Shown here piece by piece: positions 44,332 through 56,741 of a DNA stretch of 64,000 nt (the stretch's first letter is position 1; every line of letters starts with the position of its first letter). Both the position numbers and the translations under genes were made by a program. The DNA lies in NCBI GenBank assembly GCA_027405735.1, contig JAPEHQ010000020.1, positions 310,001-374,000 on the forward strand, read 5' to 3'. Under the pieces are notes generated by a model. It did not search any database and was not told where the DNA came from. It saw only the letters and a program-made list of their open reading frames with translations. The stretch is from Mucor racemosus. Taxonomy: Eukaryota; Mucoromycota; Mucoromycetes; Mucorales; Mucoraceae.

Positions 44332-46521
44332 TAGCCGTTCAATATCGCTACGCTTAATTATGGTGTCGCCCTGCAGGCTCGCTTTTGCGATTTTTTCAAT
44401 GAATGTATCATATGATTGGTAGCTCTACTTCGTTACGCTCGATTACTTTCTCTCTAGTCAGAAAACGTATGTTTTTATAACAAATATTAATGAGATTTAT
44501 AAACATCCTTTTTTTTAAAAAGAAAATTCTGGTTTTTTTTTGTCCTGCCCTCTTTTTTTAAAAAAAGGGCACTTTGTATTATACAAGTATTATTAAAAAT
44601 CATCTGCTACCCCTCCTCTTTACTTATTTGTACACGCAGACGATTATGTGTATGATGTAAAATGGTCTCCTACAAATTCCATTTTGTTTGGTACTTTAGA
44701 TGGAACTGGTGAATTTGATCTATAGAATTTTACAGTAATAAATTTGAATCGAGTGGGTAAAGCATCGTAGATCTCTGAAAAAAGTTCTCAAATATCATAA
44801 AATCTCTTATTTTTAAAACTTATAGGGCTTATAAGTAGATATTAGTTTCAAAAATTATTTTTGTCCAGATAATCAGTTTTGACACTTTCCGATTTTTTTT
44901 CTGATTTTGCAAATTTAGAGTCAACTATACTACCAATTATGAAAATAAAAAATACATTCATATACAAAATTTGGAGCTTTATTTGCTCAATTAAATTTCA
45001 AGAATATTTTTATTACGAATATTACTTGAAAATCCTTTAACCAAAAAACCGTTTTTGGGGCAAAAGTGCAAAGTTTCATTACTTGAAATTTAATTTTAAG
45101 CTTCCATAAAATGGGTATTAGTTATAGCTATAATTTATTCTCATAGTATAGTATATCTAAACGTTTATTTTGGTATCAAAATTTGATTTTTCTGTTTTTT
45201 GATAAAAATCATGAGTGTTGGTAAGGATAAAATGAGCCCCGAAAATGTTCGCTACAAAAACTGAATTTTCAGACCGTACATGGTTAAATATAAGAAAAGT
45301 AAAAAAAAAATGCGTTTTTATTTAAAACTTAGATATACCATAGTATAAGAGACTTAGCCGTTCAATCTTGCTATGCTCAATTACGGCGTCGCTCTACGGG
45401 CTCGTTTTTGCAATTTTTTAATGAATGTATGATATGACAGATGGTTTTTGTAGTAGAAAATTTTATATTTCTATTACAGTAACAGATATGGCCTATTTTG
45501 CTTAGTTTATAGTTCAGGCGCTGTAATGCTGCTTTTACATTGACTGAAATGTGCAATTTAGCAGGGTTTTAAATGCGCTAAATAATGTAAAGCCTTGAAA
45601 ATCCTTTTCTACGTGTGCTGTTTCTCTTTTTTTGTTTTCATATTCCAAGGATATATTCACCGTTTGATAAGGCATATCAGACTATCAAGCTGGTATTCTT
45701 TTCTTGTATCTGAATACGCATTCTAATATAAGGGACTAATGTTTTTAATATACAGTAGGTAGCAGTCGTTAAATTAGAGACTGATATTTTCATTTAACCG
45801 CATTTTAGGATCACATATCATTATTTACTACTGTATTGTTGGACGTATTTCTTGATTACCAGTTCAAATCGAAGGCAATGATATTTATATCTACTCAATG
45901 AAAAGTTAAAACTGGCTACAAACCCACGAAATGTTCCATAAAAGTAATAAAATTTCAAATGATATAGAAACAGAAAAAAAAGAATAATCTAATGTCTTGT
46001 CTAATGTCCATAGTTTCGATCGTAGCTACTGTATACTTGAAAACAAATCTTTTTACAGCTGACATTCGTAAACTAAAATAGTAAGTTTAAAGAAGGTTAA
46101 TTTGTTCAAATTTTATGAGTGATAAAGTAACATATATAATCTTAGATTTGGCTTGCCTATAAATTTAAGCAGTGGTGTTATTTAAGTTTATGCTTGAGCA
46201 AAAACCATTGTTGCTGTAAACATTATAGCTATAAACATATTTACAAATGATGATAATCGTAAATATATTGGTTCTTGCATGTATAGTTCTACATCAACAA
46301 CGTATTGAATTGTATTGTCTATAATTATATTAATAAAACAAATGTAATTTAGAAACCCATTCCAGTAAAAAAAATGCAATGGAATTTTGAGAACGTCATG
46401 ATGCTCATGTACAAACTAATTTGTGCCCATACGATCAGCTCATTATGCTCATGGTTAGATTTTATTATTATGCATAAATAGGGATAATGATATGCTTATG
46501 GGCAATTCTACTATTATGCAC
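44332..46521 (+). repeat. Non-coding segmental repeat, copy B (uninterrupted)
   Basis: The paralogue of 17038-19648 in the same orientation. It contains the 1-kb core also found at 2073-4740 (CATGAGTGTTGGTAAGGATA, GAGCCCCGAAAATGTTCG), then AGCAGGGTTTTAAATGCGC, then the tail TTTAAGAAGGTTAATTTGTT and ATGATATGCTTATGGGCA. Both insertion sites of copy A are empty here. A direct repeat of about 85 bp (AGCCGTTCAAT...CTCAATTACGGCGTCGC) occurs at 44333 and again at about 45356, bracketing the core. Nothing in it reads as protein. Confidence 0.85.
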
Positions 46522-46625
46522 GTTTTGACTATGCATATAAAATAGCAAAATTTCGAATAAAGTTTTGCAATTAAAATATTCTTCAAATTTCATTCCTCTG
46601 AAAGCCGATTTTTTGGTATTATACA

Positions 46626-47112
46626 TAAGTATAAAAGACGAGCCGAGCCTAGGACGAGCTTGACCAAAGCTCGCCACAACGAGCCGAGCTTTGTATCACT
46701 CGAGCTCGAGCCGAGCTTTAATAAAAGCTCGTTTGACAAAGACGAGTTTTTGACTTTTTTTTAAAAAGCTCGTTTGAGAAAGACGAGCTTTTGACTTCTT
46801 TTCAAAAAGTTCAAATTTAAATAATAATTAGTAAATGCTATGACATTATTACTTTAGATAATTATCAATTGACATTCATAAGTTTGCTTTACTTTAGATA
46901 TTTGTCACTGGAAAGGTAAAATAAAGCTCGCATTGAGATGATGAGTTTTAGTCGCTGCATAAAAAAGCTCGTTTGGGGTAAACGAGCTCTAGTCACGCGC
47001 AAAAAAAAGCTCGTCGAGGTTGAACGAGCTTTTTTGTAAGCTCGTCTAACTTTAACGAGCCTTGAGAAAAGCTCGGCTGCATAAAAAAAGCTCGGCTCGT
47101 TTAATATCACTA
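46626..47112. mobile_element. hAT-type MITE (487 bp) with perfect 8-bp target duplication
   Basis: The left end begins TAAGTATAAAAGACGAGCCG. The right end, read on the other strand, begins TAGTGATATTAAACGAGCCG. ATTATACA flanks both sides, at 46618-46625 and 47113-47120. The interior has more than a dozen AAGCTCG/CGAGCTT words in both orientations, spaced 20-60 bp, as expected for subterminal transposase-binding repeats. A 73-codon minus-strand ORF inside (46889-47110) is an accident of these repeats. It is non-autonomous, as there is no transposase. Confidence 0.88.
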
Positions 47113-47120
47113 ATTATACA

Positions 47121-48394
47121 TACATATAAAAAGGCAGCTCAAGTGCAAAAACCAAGTATTTTATTAAACGATTTCAGTTTTCACAAGAGTTAATGCTAAT
47201 TCGGCAATTTCTTGGATGCAAGTTTTTTCCACTCTCATTTTCCAAGAAATAAGAGATTAAAAATATAAGTCAGCTTTTAATAACAGGTATGAAGCACTTC
47301 TATATTCTATAGGAGATACGTAGTGTTTTGATATTATTGCCATTCTTGGTATTTTGCCGAATTCATTTTTTAAGAATTAAAGATTTTACTTTATTACATT
47401 TAGTGTGCTTTAAGCATAAACCAAATGTCATGGATTATAATTATCAACTTGATTAAAGCCGCAAACCATGCGATCACAGAATGTTTTTTGCAAAATGCTA
47501 AAACTAGTTGATGAGTTCGTTGTTGATTGCTGTATAGCATCACAAGAAACAAGGTGCGGACATGTAAATTGAAATTCTCAATTTAAACTACTCATATCCT
47601 TCGTACATTGTATAATAACAATACTAATAGAAACGTCAAACGTCAAACAAAAAAATCGCGAACTTTTGTAATAAAGCAATATGCAATCAAGTATTGATTT
47701 TATTTAAGAATTGTATGTTGAATGCGATTTTTTTTAAAAATATAGCCACTCTTAAAGCACTGTATAGCCTACACGCTTGTGTTTTTATCGTATGCTTAAT
47801 CGAAATGGGCTTGCATATGTAGTTCATGTTTGAGTGGACCTATCGCTAACCACCGATCTTACCTTTTTTTATTTTTTTATTTTTTTTTTTACAAATTCAA
47901 ACATTCTCTTGGCATTTTCCATCAAGTCAAACTTTAGACTGCAAATCTCTATTACTTATTTCATTCTGAATAAATTGATATGTAAAACATCGATTTGCTT
48001 AATAGATCACATAAAATATAATCTGATCCGATCTTGATCTGTGTTTGGTAGCTTTTTACTAGGATTCGTTTATGCTCTATGTCTTTTAAACCTTAATTTG
48101 TGGCACAGACGTCCGTCTTTGATTGGACCAAAATACTTTCTGGCCATCATAGTCTAGCGGCGCGCAAACCCGGACAAAGAAAGCTGCCACCAAGTCTGGC
48201 GCAGCAAACTAGCACATATTTTTCTCGATTTGAGGTGCGGTTTTTCGGAGGTGCGCATCCTCGGATCAGTGCACAATATTATGGAGCATGAACGAATGTC
48301 TTATCATGCAATTAAAAAAAGTATATAAAGAGAATGAATTCTGTAGTTTACTTTTTAATTATTATCAGAATAAAAAGCTCAATTTTATTACAAA
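47121..48394. other. Intergenic region with a GC-richer promoter-proximal island
   Basis: 47121-48090 is AT-rich with no gene seen. About 48100-48285 is markedly richer in G+C than its surroundings, includes CAGACGTCCGTCTTTG and GCGCAAACCCGGAC, and lies just upstream of the Gly/Arg-rich protein gene. A 63-codon open frame through the island has no ATG start and is probably not coding. I read the island as upstream regulatory sequence. Confidence 0.45.
48322..48330 (+). promoter_or_regulatory. TATA box of the Gly/Arg/His-rich protein gene
   Basis: TATATAAAG, 65-73 nt upstream of the ATG at 48395. This spacing matches the TATA box of the secreted-protein gene at 13192. Confidence 0.5.
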
Positions 48395-49822
48395 ATGTCT
48401 ACTTCTGCAACTACTTCCACAATCAATGTGATTGTATCCCTTCATGAGAATGAACTTATTGAATTTAAATTTCTTTCTGAAAAGTTAAATTGGGATAATC
48501 TTGTGTCCTTGATCCAATCTTCTTCTACTCTTGAACCTCCTGTTGTTCTCTATTATAAGCTTACCTTTGATGCTCCCGTTGAATCCTTGGAAAACCAGGA
48601 GAGCTTGACTCTTCTTTTGAGTACTTTGGAAACTCCTACTACTTTGCGTTTCTATGGTACTCAGGAACATGTAACTGCTCCTGTGTTTGTGTCGTCTACT
48701 GCTGCTTTTACTCGTTTGGGTGCTTTTGTGGATCAAAATAAGCAAGTCGTACAATCTAGTCGTCGTATTGCTAGATGGGTCGGCATTTTGGCTTCAATGA
48801 TGGCTGTTTCAGATAGATCTTTTGAGCATGAATTTGAAGTACTCGAAAAAATGATCCAAAGAAAAACCCTTAAACTTCAACGCCGTAAGAGCCCTGGAAA
48901 TGAACTCGTTGAAACTGATGGTGTAATCTCTGCTGGTGAAGATGAAGAATTCGTTGAAGCTCCTGAGGTCGTTGATTTAGACGCTCGTCTTGAAGATCTT
49001 GACATTAGCGGTCGTGATGGTTTTGGCCGTCGTGGTTGTCGTGGTGGTCCTGGTGGCAAATTTGGCCATGGTTTCGGAGGTCGTGGCGGTTTTGGTGGTC
49101 GTGGCGGTTTTGGTGGCCGCGGCGGTTTTGGACCTTGTGGCCCTCGTCCATTTGAATTCTTTGAAGGCTTTGTTGGTGGTCGTGGTGGCAAATTCGGTGG
49201 TAAATTCGGTGGTTGTGGTGATTCTGACGAAGAAGGTCGTCCTGGGTTTGCTAAATTTGCAGGCGGTCGTCATCATCGTGGCAGACCTCATCCTTATGGT
49301 GGTCCTTCTGGTTCTGACGAAGAGCTCTTTGGTGGTCGTGGTTTTGGTAAATTTGGTGGTGGACATCATCATCGTCGTCATGGCAGACCTCATCCTTTCA
49401 GTGGTCCACATACATTTGGTGATCCTCGTCCATTGGGTGGCCCATCAGATAGCGAAGAAGAATTTTTCGGTCGTCATCATGGTAAACATTTTAGTGGTCG
49501 TAACGGTCATCATGGTTATGGTTTTGGTCCTCGTGGTCCTCCTCCTGCTTTTGACAGTGATGAAGAATTATTTGGTTATCGTGGATTTGGTGGTCCTGGA
49601 TTTGGTGGCCCAGGTAGACATGGCAAACATCATTGGAGAGGATTTGGAAGACCTGAATTCACAAATGATGAAAAAAGTAACAAGAAACAAGACAAGGAGG
49701 CTCGCGATCCATTCAATGCTACAGAATCTGAAGCTGATCAAGCTAAAGATGAAGAACGATTCTATGTAAGCATGTCCAAGAGAGATTTCAAGAAGCTCCG
49801 TCACGGTGGTCGCTTTGCCTAA
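48395..49822 (+). CDS. Gly/Arg/His-rich low-complexity protein with folded N-terminus
   Basis: A single exon of 475 residues. Residues 1-90 look folded and beta-rich (INVIVSLHENELIEFKFLSE, then VVLYYKLTFDAPVESL), with a spacing that could suit a PB1/ubiquitin-like fold; this is only a suggestion. Residues about 105-165 are helical. The remainder is a long Gly-rich domain with RGG boxes (GGRGGFGGRG) and at least four modules that pair an acidic SDEE/SEEE/DSDEELFG core with GFGKFGG and His/Arg-rich runs (HHHRRHGRPHP). The C-terminus is charged (KSNKKQDKEARDPFNATESE). No catalytic motif. RGG regions commonly bind RNA or drive condensates; the His runs could bind metal. A strong TATA box suggests high expression. 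Confidence 0.72.
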   Translation: MSTSATTSTINVIVSLHENELIEFKFLSEKLNWDNLVSLIQSSSTLEPPVVLYYKLTFDAPVESLENQESLTLLLSTLETPTTLRFYGTQEHVTAPVFVSSTAAFTRLGAFVDQNKQVVQSSRRIARWVGILASMMAVSDRSFEHEFEVLEKMIQRKTLKLQRRKSPGNELVETDGVISAGEDEEFVEAPEVVDLDARLEDLDISGRDGFGRRGCRGGPGGKFGHGFGGRGGFGGRGGFGGRGGFGPCGPRPFEFFEGFVGGRGGKFGGKFGGCGDSDEEGRPGFAKFAGGRHHRGRPHPYGGPSGSDEELFGGRGFGKFGGGHHHRRHGRPHPFSGPHTFGDPRPLGGPSDSEEEFFGRHHGKHFSGRNGHHGYGFGPRGPPPAFDSDEELFGYRGFGGPGFGGPGRHGKHHWRGFGRPEFTNDEKSNKKQDKEARDPFNATESEADQAKDEERFYVSMSKRDFKKLRHGGRFA

Positions 49823-50452
49823 TTATAGTTCAACATCCAATTTTTATAACAAAAAAAATCAATTTTATCAGTAGCTTATCTTTTATCTAAATAATTTTAC
49901 AAAAATCATTTTAAAAAAATCAAAAAATGTATATATAATTAAGCCAAAAAAATAATAAAATAAATATTTAAAATAGAGTAATGTCTTTATCAAATGGGGG
50001 ATTAAGGGAGGAGAAGGAGGTTTTAGTATTCAAATTATCAGGGCACATTTTGTTTAGTTTAGAGTGTTTTTTTTCCGAAAATGTCCTTCATTTTCATGAG
50101 TGGTTAAGAGCTTTGACCAGTTAGATGTTGGGATACTTAGTATTGCGGGGCCTTTAATTTGTATTAAAATGACTTTTAATAATTTCGTATTTTCAGTAAG
50201 CACTTTCTTACTTATGAAATCAAATAAAAGAAAGGGTTTAAGGATTACTAACAGACTTTTGAATTCTCATACGATTATACTCAGTTCACAACATGCAAAC
50301 GCAGTAATCTAAAACTTGGCTCAAAATGTTCATCCATTACATTTTTGAAACCTAGTTGAACGGAACGGGAATATCCGGCAAGGAGATCTTCTTGATTCAC
50401 AGGTCTCAGTCATATTGATCATTGGTCCTCCCCCCTCCCCTTTTCATCTTTC
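49823..50452. other. Intergenic region
   Basis: No gene supported. The right end (CCTCCCCCCTCCCCTTTTC at about 50428) is a C/T-rich promoter tract of the next gene. Confidence 0.45.
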
Positions 50453-50462
50453 CTATATAAAT
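50453..50462 (+). promoter_or_regulatory. TATA box and pyrimidine tract of the 178-residue protein gene
   Basis: CTATATAAAT, about 80 nt upstream of the ATG at 50541, directly preceded by a C-rich run. Confidence 0.4.
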
Positions 50463-50540
50463 TCAAGCAAAAAATTTTCTTGTTTTGTATATTCATCTTT
50501 TTTCACTTTTCTCTTTGATAAACCAAACTTTCTATACACA

Positions 50541-51077
50541 ATGGCAGCTACATCTTCTAAATCTGCTAATCCATTCGCTTTACAAAATCAGTGGAATTAT
50601 CATTTCGAAGATAGTTATTTACCTAAATTCTATGAGCAAGATGCATATCAATCACAACGCACAACATTCCGATCAGTATCTCCTAAAATTTACAATCAAC
50701 AAAAACTTGACTATTTTAGTGAAATCAATGATGAATTAGACATGACTGATAATGAAGACTCTTTATATGAAGCTACGCTTATGAATGCTGGTTTCTTATC
50801 ATCGTCGTCCCCTTCTTTTGCTGTTCAAGAAGAAAAATCTACTGGATCCTTTAGTCGTCTTCGTCAAATCCTCGGCCATATCAACCCAAATTATGTCTCT
50901 GGATCGTTAGTTTTTCCTGATGCTATTCCAGCACCTTCTGTCCGCTCTCAATTCTCTGCTGCTTCATCCTCATCCATGTTTCAACAACAACAAACTACTA
51001 CAACTACAATGAGAGCATTTTCTATAACCGACCCTCGCGACCCCAAAGGGAAAGGAAAGTTCAAGCCTACCTTGTAA
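50541..51077 (+). CDS. Hypothetical protein, 178 residues
   Basis: The start is placed at 50541 (MAATSSKSANPFALQNQWNY) because it follows the TATA box at 50453 and a CT-rich leader. The upstream in-frame ATG at 50415 would lie before the TATA box. The protein is Ser/Gln-rich and mostly disordered: SQRTTFRSVSPKIYNQQKLD, an acidic patch (DELDMTDNEDSLYEA), a short possible helix (FSRLRQILGHINP), a QQQQTTTTT run and a basic end (KGKGKFKPTL). No domain recognised. It may be a small regulatory or stress-induced protein; no function is claimed. Confidence 0.6.
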   Translation: MAATSSKSANPFALQNQWNYHFEDSYLPKFYEQDAYQSQRTTFRSVSPKIYNQQKLDYFSEINDELDMTDNEDSLYEATLMNAGFLSSSSPSFAVQEEKSTGSFSRLRQILGHINPNYVSGSLVFPDAIPAPSVRSQFSAASSSSMFQQQQTTTTTMRAFSITDPRDPKGKGKFKPTL

Positions 51078-52020
51078 CATTAGTTAACTTTAGAATTAAT
51101 AATATATACCCTTTTACTATAATCGCTTTGCCTCGAATAAACAATTTTGTTTTTAGAAATTTTATTATCCCTTGGTTTTCAATTATTATATTATTTGACA
51201 GATCGTGTGACCTATATATTTGATTTTTAAGCGACCCGGAATTTCCGAATATCGATTTTCAGAATCTTTAATTATATAAAAACCTGTCCGCTGTTTCTGT
51301 TCTAGTATTCATTATTAAGAAATGACTTGAGAATATAAGATCTATGGCATTGTATCTCCGTACCAACTTGTTGCAATGTCATTTTTGATTTGGCCTTCGA
51401 CAGGTTAATGCTCTAAATTTTCTTGAACATAACTGCATTGCTCAATATGAAGCGTTGGTATTTTGATGATGTTGATATCAGACTAAGATCATTTATCTTT
51501 AATTTATCAATTTTCGATGAATTATGATATTGACGATCTTTCAATAAAGTAGCCTTATTAAATAGGTATTTACTATTTGGAAATACTTTCAATGCATAGA
51601 AAAAAATGTCTAAGTTTACTCCACACTGATTCTAATTTATTCAATTAATATAAAACACTTGTTTTATGACCTAAAACTCTATTAAAATCCTTGAAAACTG
51701 TCGGTGATTCAATTGGTGAATGATGAATTTGGAGCCTACAGTTTTATCTCTTGAGGGTTCAATTCAACAAATTGATCTGTAGATTGTAATTATACTTGTA
51801 TATATGGAGAAAATATATGCTTATAGAAGTTCGCAAACTAGAGTTTGTGTTAAACAGCGATAAAATAACCTTTTATTCTGAACAGATCAAATATGTGGTC
51901 ATTCAAATTGTTCGAAATCAAGGTGACATCATCATACTCATTTTGAAAATGGAGGGTTTGGATAGAAGGGGCAATTCCTAACAAAAAATAACGGATCTCC
52001 ACATTTTCAATCCTTACAAT
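51078..52020. other. Intergenic region
   Basis: No gene recognised. ORFs at 51796-51981 and 51850-52092 overlap each other on opposite strands and the second runs into the complex I gene. Confidence 0.45.
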
Positions 52021-52609
52021 ATGTTCACTAAAATTCTTGCTCGCTCTACTCGACTTGCTCGCCCAACTAACTTTGTTCGTCGTGGTGGTCATGGAACTCC
52101 CTCTTACAACGAACCTGGAGGATATCTTTTCAATGAAAAGGTAAATATCAAAACAACAAAATCATCATGTCAACAATCTGCCTGAGATTTTTTTTTTTTT
52201 TATAATTGGACATTTTATAACAATTATAAAATGCATTTATATATACAAATGATCATGATTTTAAGTAACCATAATGATTTGTGTATTTTATATGGATATG
52301 GATTTAATCGAGGCTATTGTTGATGAATTAAATGTTTAAATCCAAAGATTATTAACCATTGCTTTTAGACTCGTGTAAAGGAGGATTGGGAGAGTATTTA
52401 TTATTTTGGTATGGGTGGCGGCTTTCTTGCAATGGCCGTTGCTTTATATTACAAGCCTGATACTAGGTATTTATAAAATGTATGAATGAAAAAACATCTT
52501 TTGTTAATGCAAAATTATTGCTTTTAGTGTTGTTACTTGGGCCAAGAAAGAAGCTGAAAAGTCATTAAAGGAGAAGGGTGTCAATCTTGAATACACAAAG
52601 ACTGCATAA
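52021..52609 (+). CDS. NDUFB11: Complex I accessory subunit, ESSS/NDUFB11-like
   Basis: Three exons in phase: 52021-52140, 52369-52466 and 52528-52609, giving 99 residues. The N-terminus MFTKILARSTRLARPTNFVR is a mitochondrial presequence. Next comes the conserved segment YNEPGGYLFNEKTRVKEDWE of the ESSS family, one transmembrane helix (YYFGMGGGFLAMAVALYY, about residues 49-66) and a short charged tail (WAKKEAEKSLKEKG). This accessory subunit sits in the membrane arm of NADH:ubiquinone oxidoreductase and is needed for its assembly. Length and single TM match fungal homologues. The first intron (228 nt) is unusually long for this window. The gene is missed by ORF scans because no exon exceeds 40 codons. 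Confidence 0.82.
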
Positions 52610-52782
52610 ATTATTTACCTTTATTCAACAAGCAACTTAAAATCAAAATAAATAATATATAAGAAAAAAACATTAGGAAATTTGTATAAATAGTTCTTTT
52701 CTTTCTTCCCCTCTTTTCTTTTAAAACCGCAGTTTTTTTTTTTTTTTAGAAAAATATCATCAAATAAATCATAATATAAAAA

Positions 52783-53202
52783 ATGAGTGAAAGTGAAGCA
52801 GAATATGTAAAGTTAATCAGTAGCGACGGCTTCGAGTTTGTTATTCACCGTGAAGCTGCTATTCGTTCTGGCACAATCAAAAATATGCTTTGTGGACCAG
52901 GTTTGTAAAAGCAACAAACGCGCGAGACAACAACTATTAACTTGACCAATTCAGTACAATTTAGAGAATCTGTGGATAATGAAATAACATTCAGAGATAT
53001 CAAGTAAATAAGTCGATTGACAAAGCTGATAAGATTTACTGACATCGATTTGAAATATAGAGCTTCTATACTTGAAATTGTCTGTAGATATCTTTATTAT
53101 AAATGGCAATATGAAGGCTCTACAACTGAAATTCCTGAATTCAAAGTCGACCCTGAAGTTGTATTGGAAACATTAATGACAGCAGATTTTCTTGAATGTT
53201 AA
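52783..53202 (+). CDS. ELC1: Elongin C
   Basis: Three exons in phase: 52783-52900, 52955-53003 and 53061-53202, giving 102 residues. [20 protein letters not shown] opens the Skp1/BTB-POZ-like fold, then [51 protein letters not shown], and the characteristic C-terminus LMTADFLEC. Elongin C joins elongin A or VHL/SOCS-box-type proteins to cullins in ubiquitin ligases and, with elongin A, acts on stalled RNA polymerase II. The length is normal for the family. It lies 174 bp downstream of the complex I subunit on the same strand. Confidence 0.93.
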
Positions 53203-54405
53203 ATAAATCATGTCGTACCATCATACCTTAAATTCTAATGTAATAGCCAACATTGGCTTGTTTGTTATGTCAATGATTGCTCTTTCGGTAATATATGCAA
53301 GCCTCAGGGCGAATTTTTCACAGATTAAGCAACTTTTCCTTTGATAAAAAGTTTAGCCCGTAGGGCATGAGCTATAAAATCAAGTGTCTGTAAAGTTTTC
53401 TGATCGCCTCTAAAGATGATCTTTATAAAACAGCATTTCAACAAACATTTTTTAGAAACGCAGCAATAAATTTTATTGCAAAAATGTATTCTATTACTCA
53501 ATTATCATATTTTTAGTGCTTTCTTGCTTTTAAGCATTGATTCGCATGGATTGTGCACTATATTAAAGTATTCCCTTGCTATTGTTTATTAGGGCATTTT
53601 TGCCAGTGTTTTGAGGTTCGTCGAATTCAAAAATTATCTCCTCCAGGCAGGTTTGAAGCCCGCCAGTTTGACATTTCAGGAAAAACTCAAGGTTTGAAGG
53701 ATTTTTACTGCCATAATTTTATAATAAAGCTATATAACATGCTGATACAAAATACGTAATTTAATGTGCTTCACATGAAGAAATTTTATTTCTAGAAAAT
53801 TTTGGCCTAAAATTTGAAATATTCATGATAAAGTGCAATTCCAGTTTTTGAGAAATCTCAAAAAATTGCTCTGCAAGCTCAAAATAAACACTGCTATCAG
53901 GAAACTAACTTTATTTAAGTTTTATAACTCCAATAAACATATTAGTAAAAAGTTTCGTTTTTTATGCGAAAAATCGAGTTTTTGAAAATCGAGATTTTAA
54001 ATGAGATGTGATAAGATAAAATCCAGTTGAAATCATTTTCTAGAAAAAAGCACCAAAATTCATGGTCAATTCTATTGATCTGTGGCATTTGTTTTGTATG
54101 CTTTTGAGCGCTAGGAAAAGTCGTAGATTCTTAGAACTTCATAATTAAAGTACTATTTTACTAAATTAATGGTACTATGTATCATTTTGGTTAGTTTTAG
54201 ATGCACTTGATGACTTGATTTTGGGTTTTTCGACATTCTGCAATTGGTAACTGCAAAAAGAAACATTTGTTTGAGCCCTTAATTATACAAAACAAAATCG
54301 AAATGACTAAAAATCAGTTACGGCATTGCTTCTAGAAGGTAAATAATTCAAATTTTTATTTTGTTTTTATACACATGGAAAACCTATGCTAGATGTTTTT
54401 ATAAA
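53203..54405. other. Intergenic region between convergent genes
   Basis: About 1.2 kb of AT-rich sequence without a recognised gene or repeat family. A 68-codon ORF (53553-53759) is unsupported. Confidence 0.45.
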
Positions 54406-56227
<1,822 letters not shown>

Positions 56228-56363
56228 TTTTAAAGTTCAAAGATAAAGAAGATATTATACGGAAAAAGTCATATATTAAGAGTTTTGATATAGAAAAGTC
56301 GGGAAAACAAGGGGAAAGTCACGAAAAATGATGTGGGGGGAGGGGTGAATTGGCTGGGTTGCC

Positions 56364-56635
56364 ATGGCTAAAAAGATTGATTTGAAGGATAAAGAAAAAC
56401 CGTCATTTGGCGAGTTGCTGAAAGAAGAGGGATTGGCCTTACACCTCGAGTTGCCGACGAAGATTATATTCAGCTACCGCTTCAATTGCAATCTACCCCT
56501 GAATTAGTTAAAACACCGCGACATGACAAGTTGAAATTTCGCATTGTCTATCAGCCTGCATGCAATCAGTATAGAATAAATCATAAGCCTTTATTTACTG
56601 GTCCCAACCAACGATGGTCTGTTATAAATAATTAA
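56364..56635 (+). pseudogene. Small ORF split over two frames (frameshifted gene or missed splice)
   Basis: Frame 1 starts at 56364 (MAKKIDLKDKEKPSFGELLK) and stops near 56504 after 47 codons. A second frame, open from about 56396 to the TAA at 56635, reads protein-like: GIGLTPRVADEDYIQLPLQL, TPRHDKLKFRIVYQPACNQY, TGPNQRWSVINN. The two overlap around 56420, and a one-base shift there would join them into about 90 residues. No credible intron fits. Either a real small gene carries a frameshift or assembly error, or there is an unusual splice. No family recognised. It is divergent from LPD1 (137 bp between starts). Confidence 0.5.
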
Positions 56636-56741
56636 GAGAGACTGATATTTCTATTAATCGATCATATATTACGCTGCAAAGTCAAATCATAATGAGCACA
56701 TGATGAAATCGTAAGAATTTATTAAAAAATTATGTGTTTGT

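Noticed and set aside
46889..47110. 73-codon ORF in the MITE
   Set aside because: Created by the AAGCTCG repeats. No transposase motif, and too short.
48990..49769. 259-codon Val/Leu-rich ORF and the antisense Thr/Pro-rich ORFs in the Gly-rich gene
   Set aside because: Shadow frames of a GGT-rich repeat. The 475-codon frame has an ATG after a TATA box and proper Gly/Arg composition.
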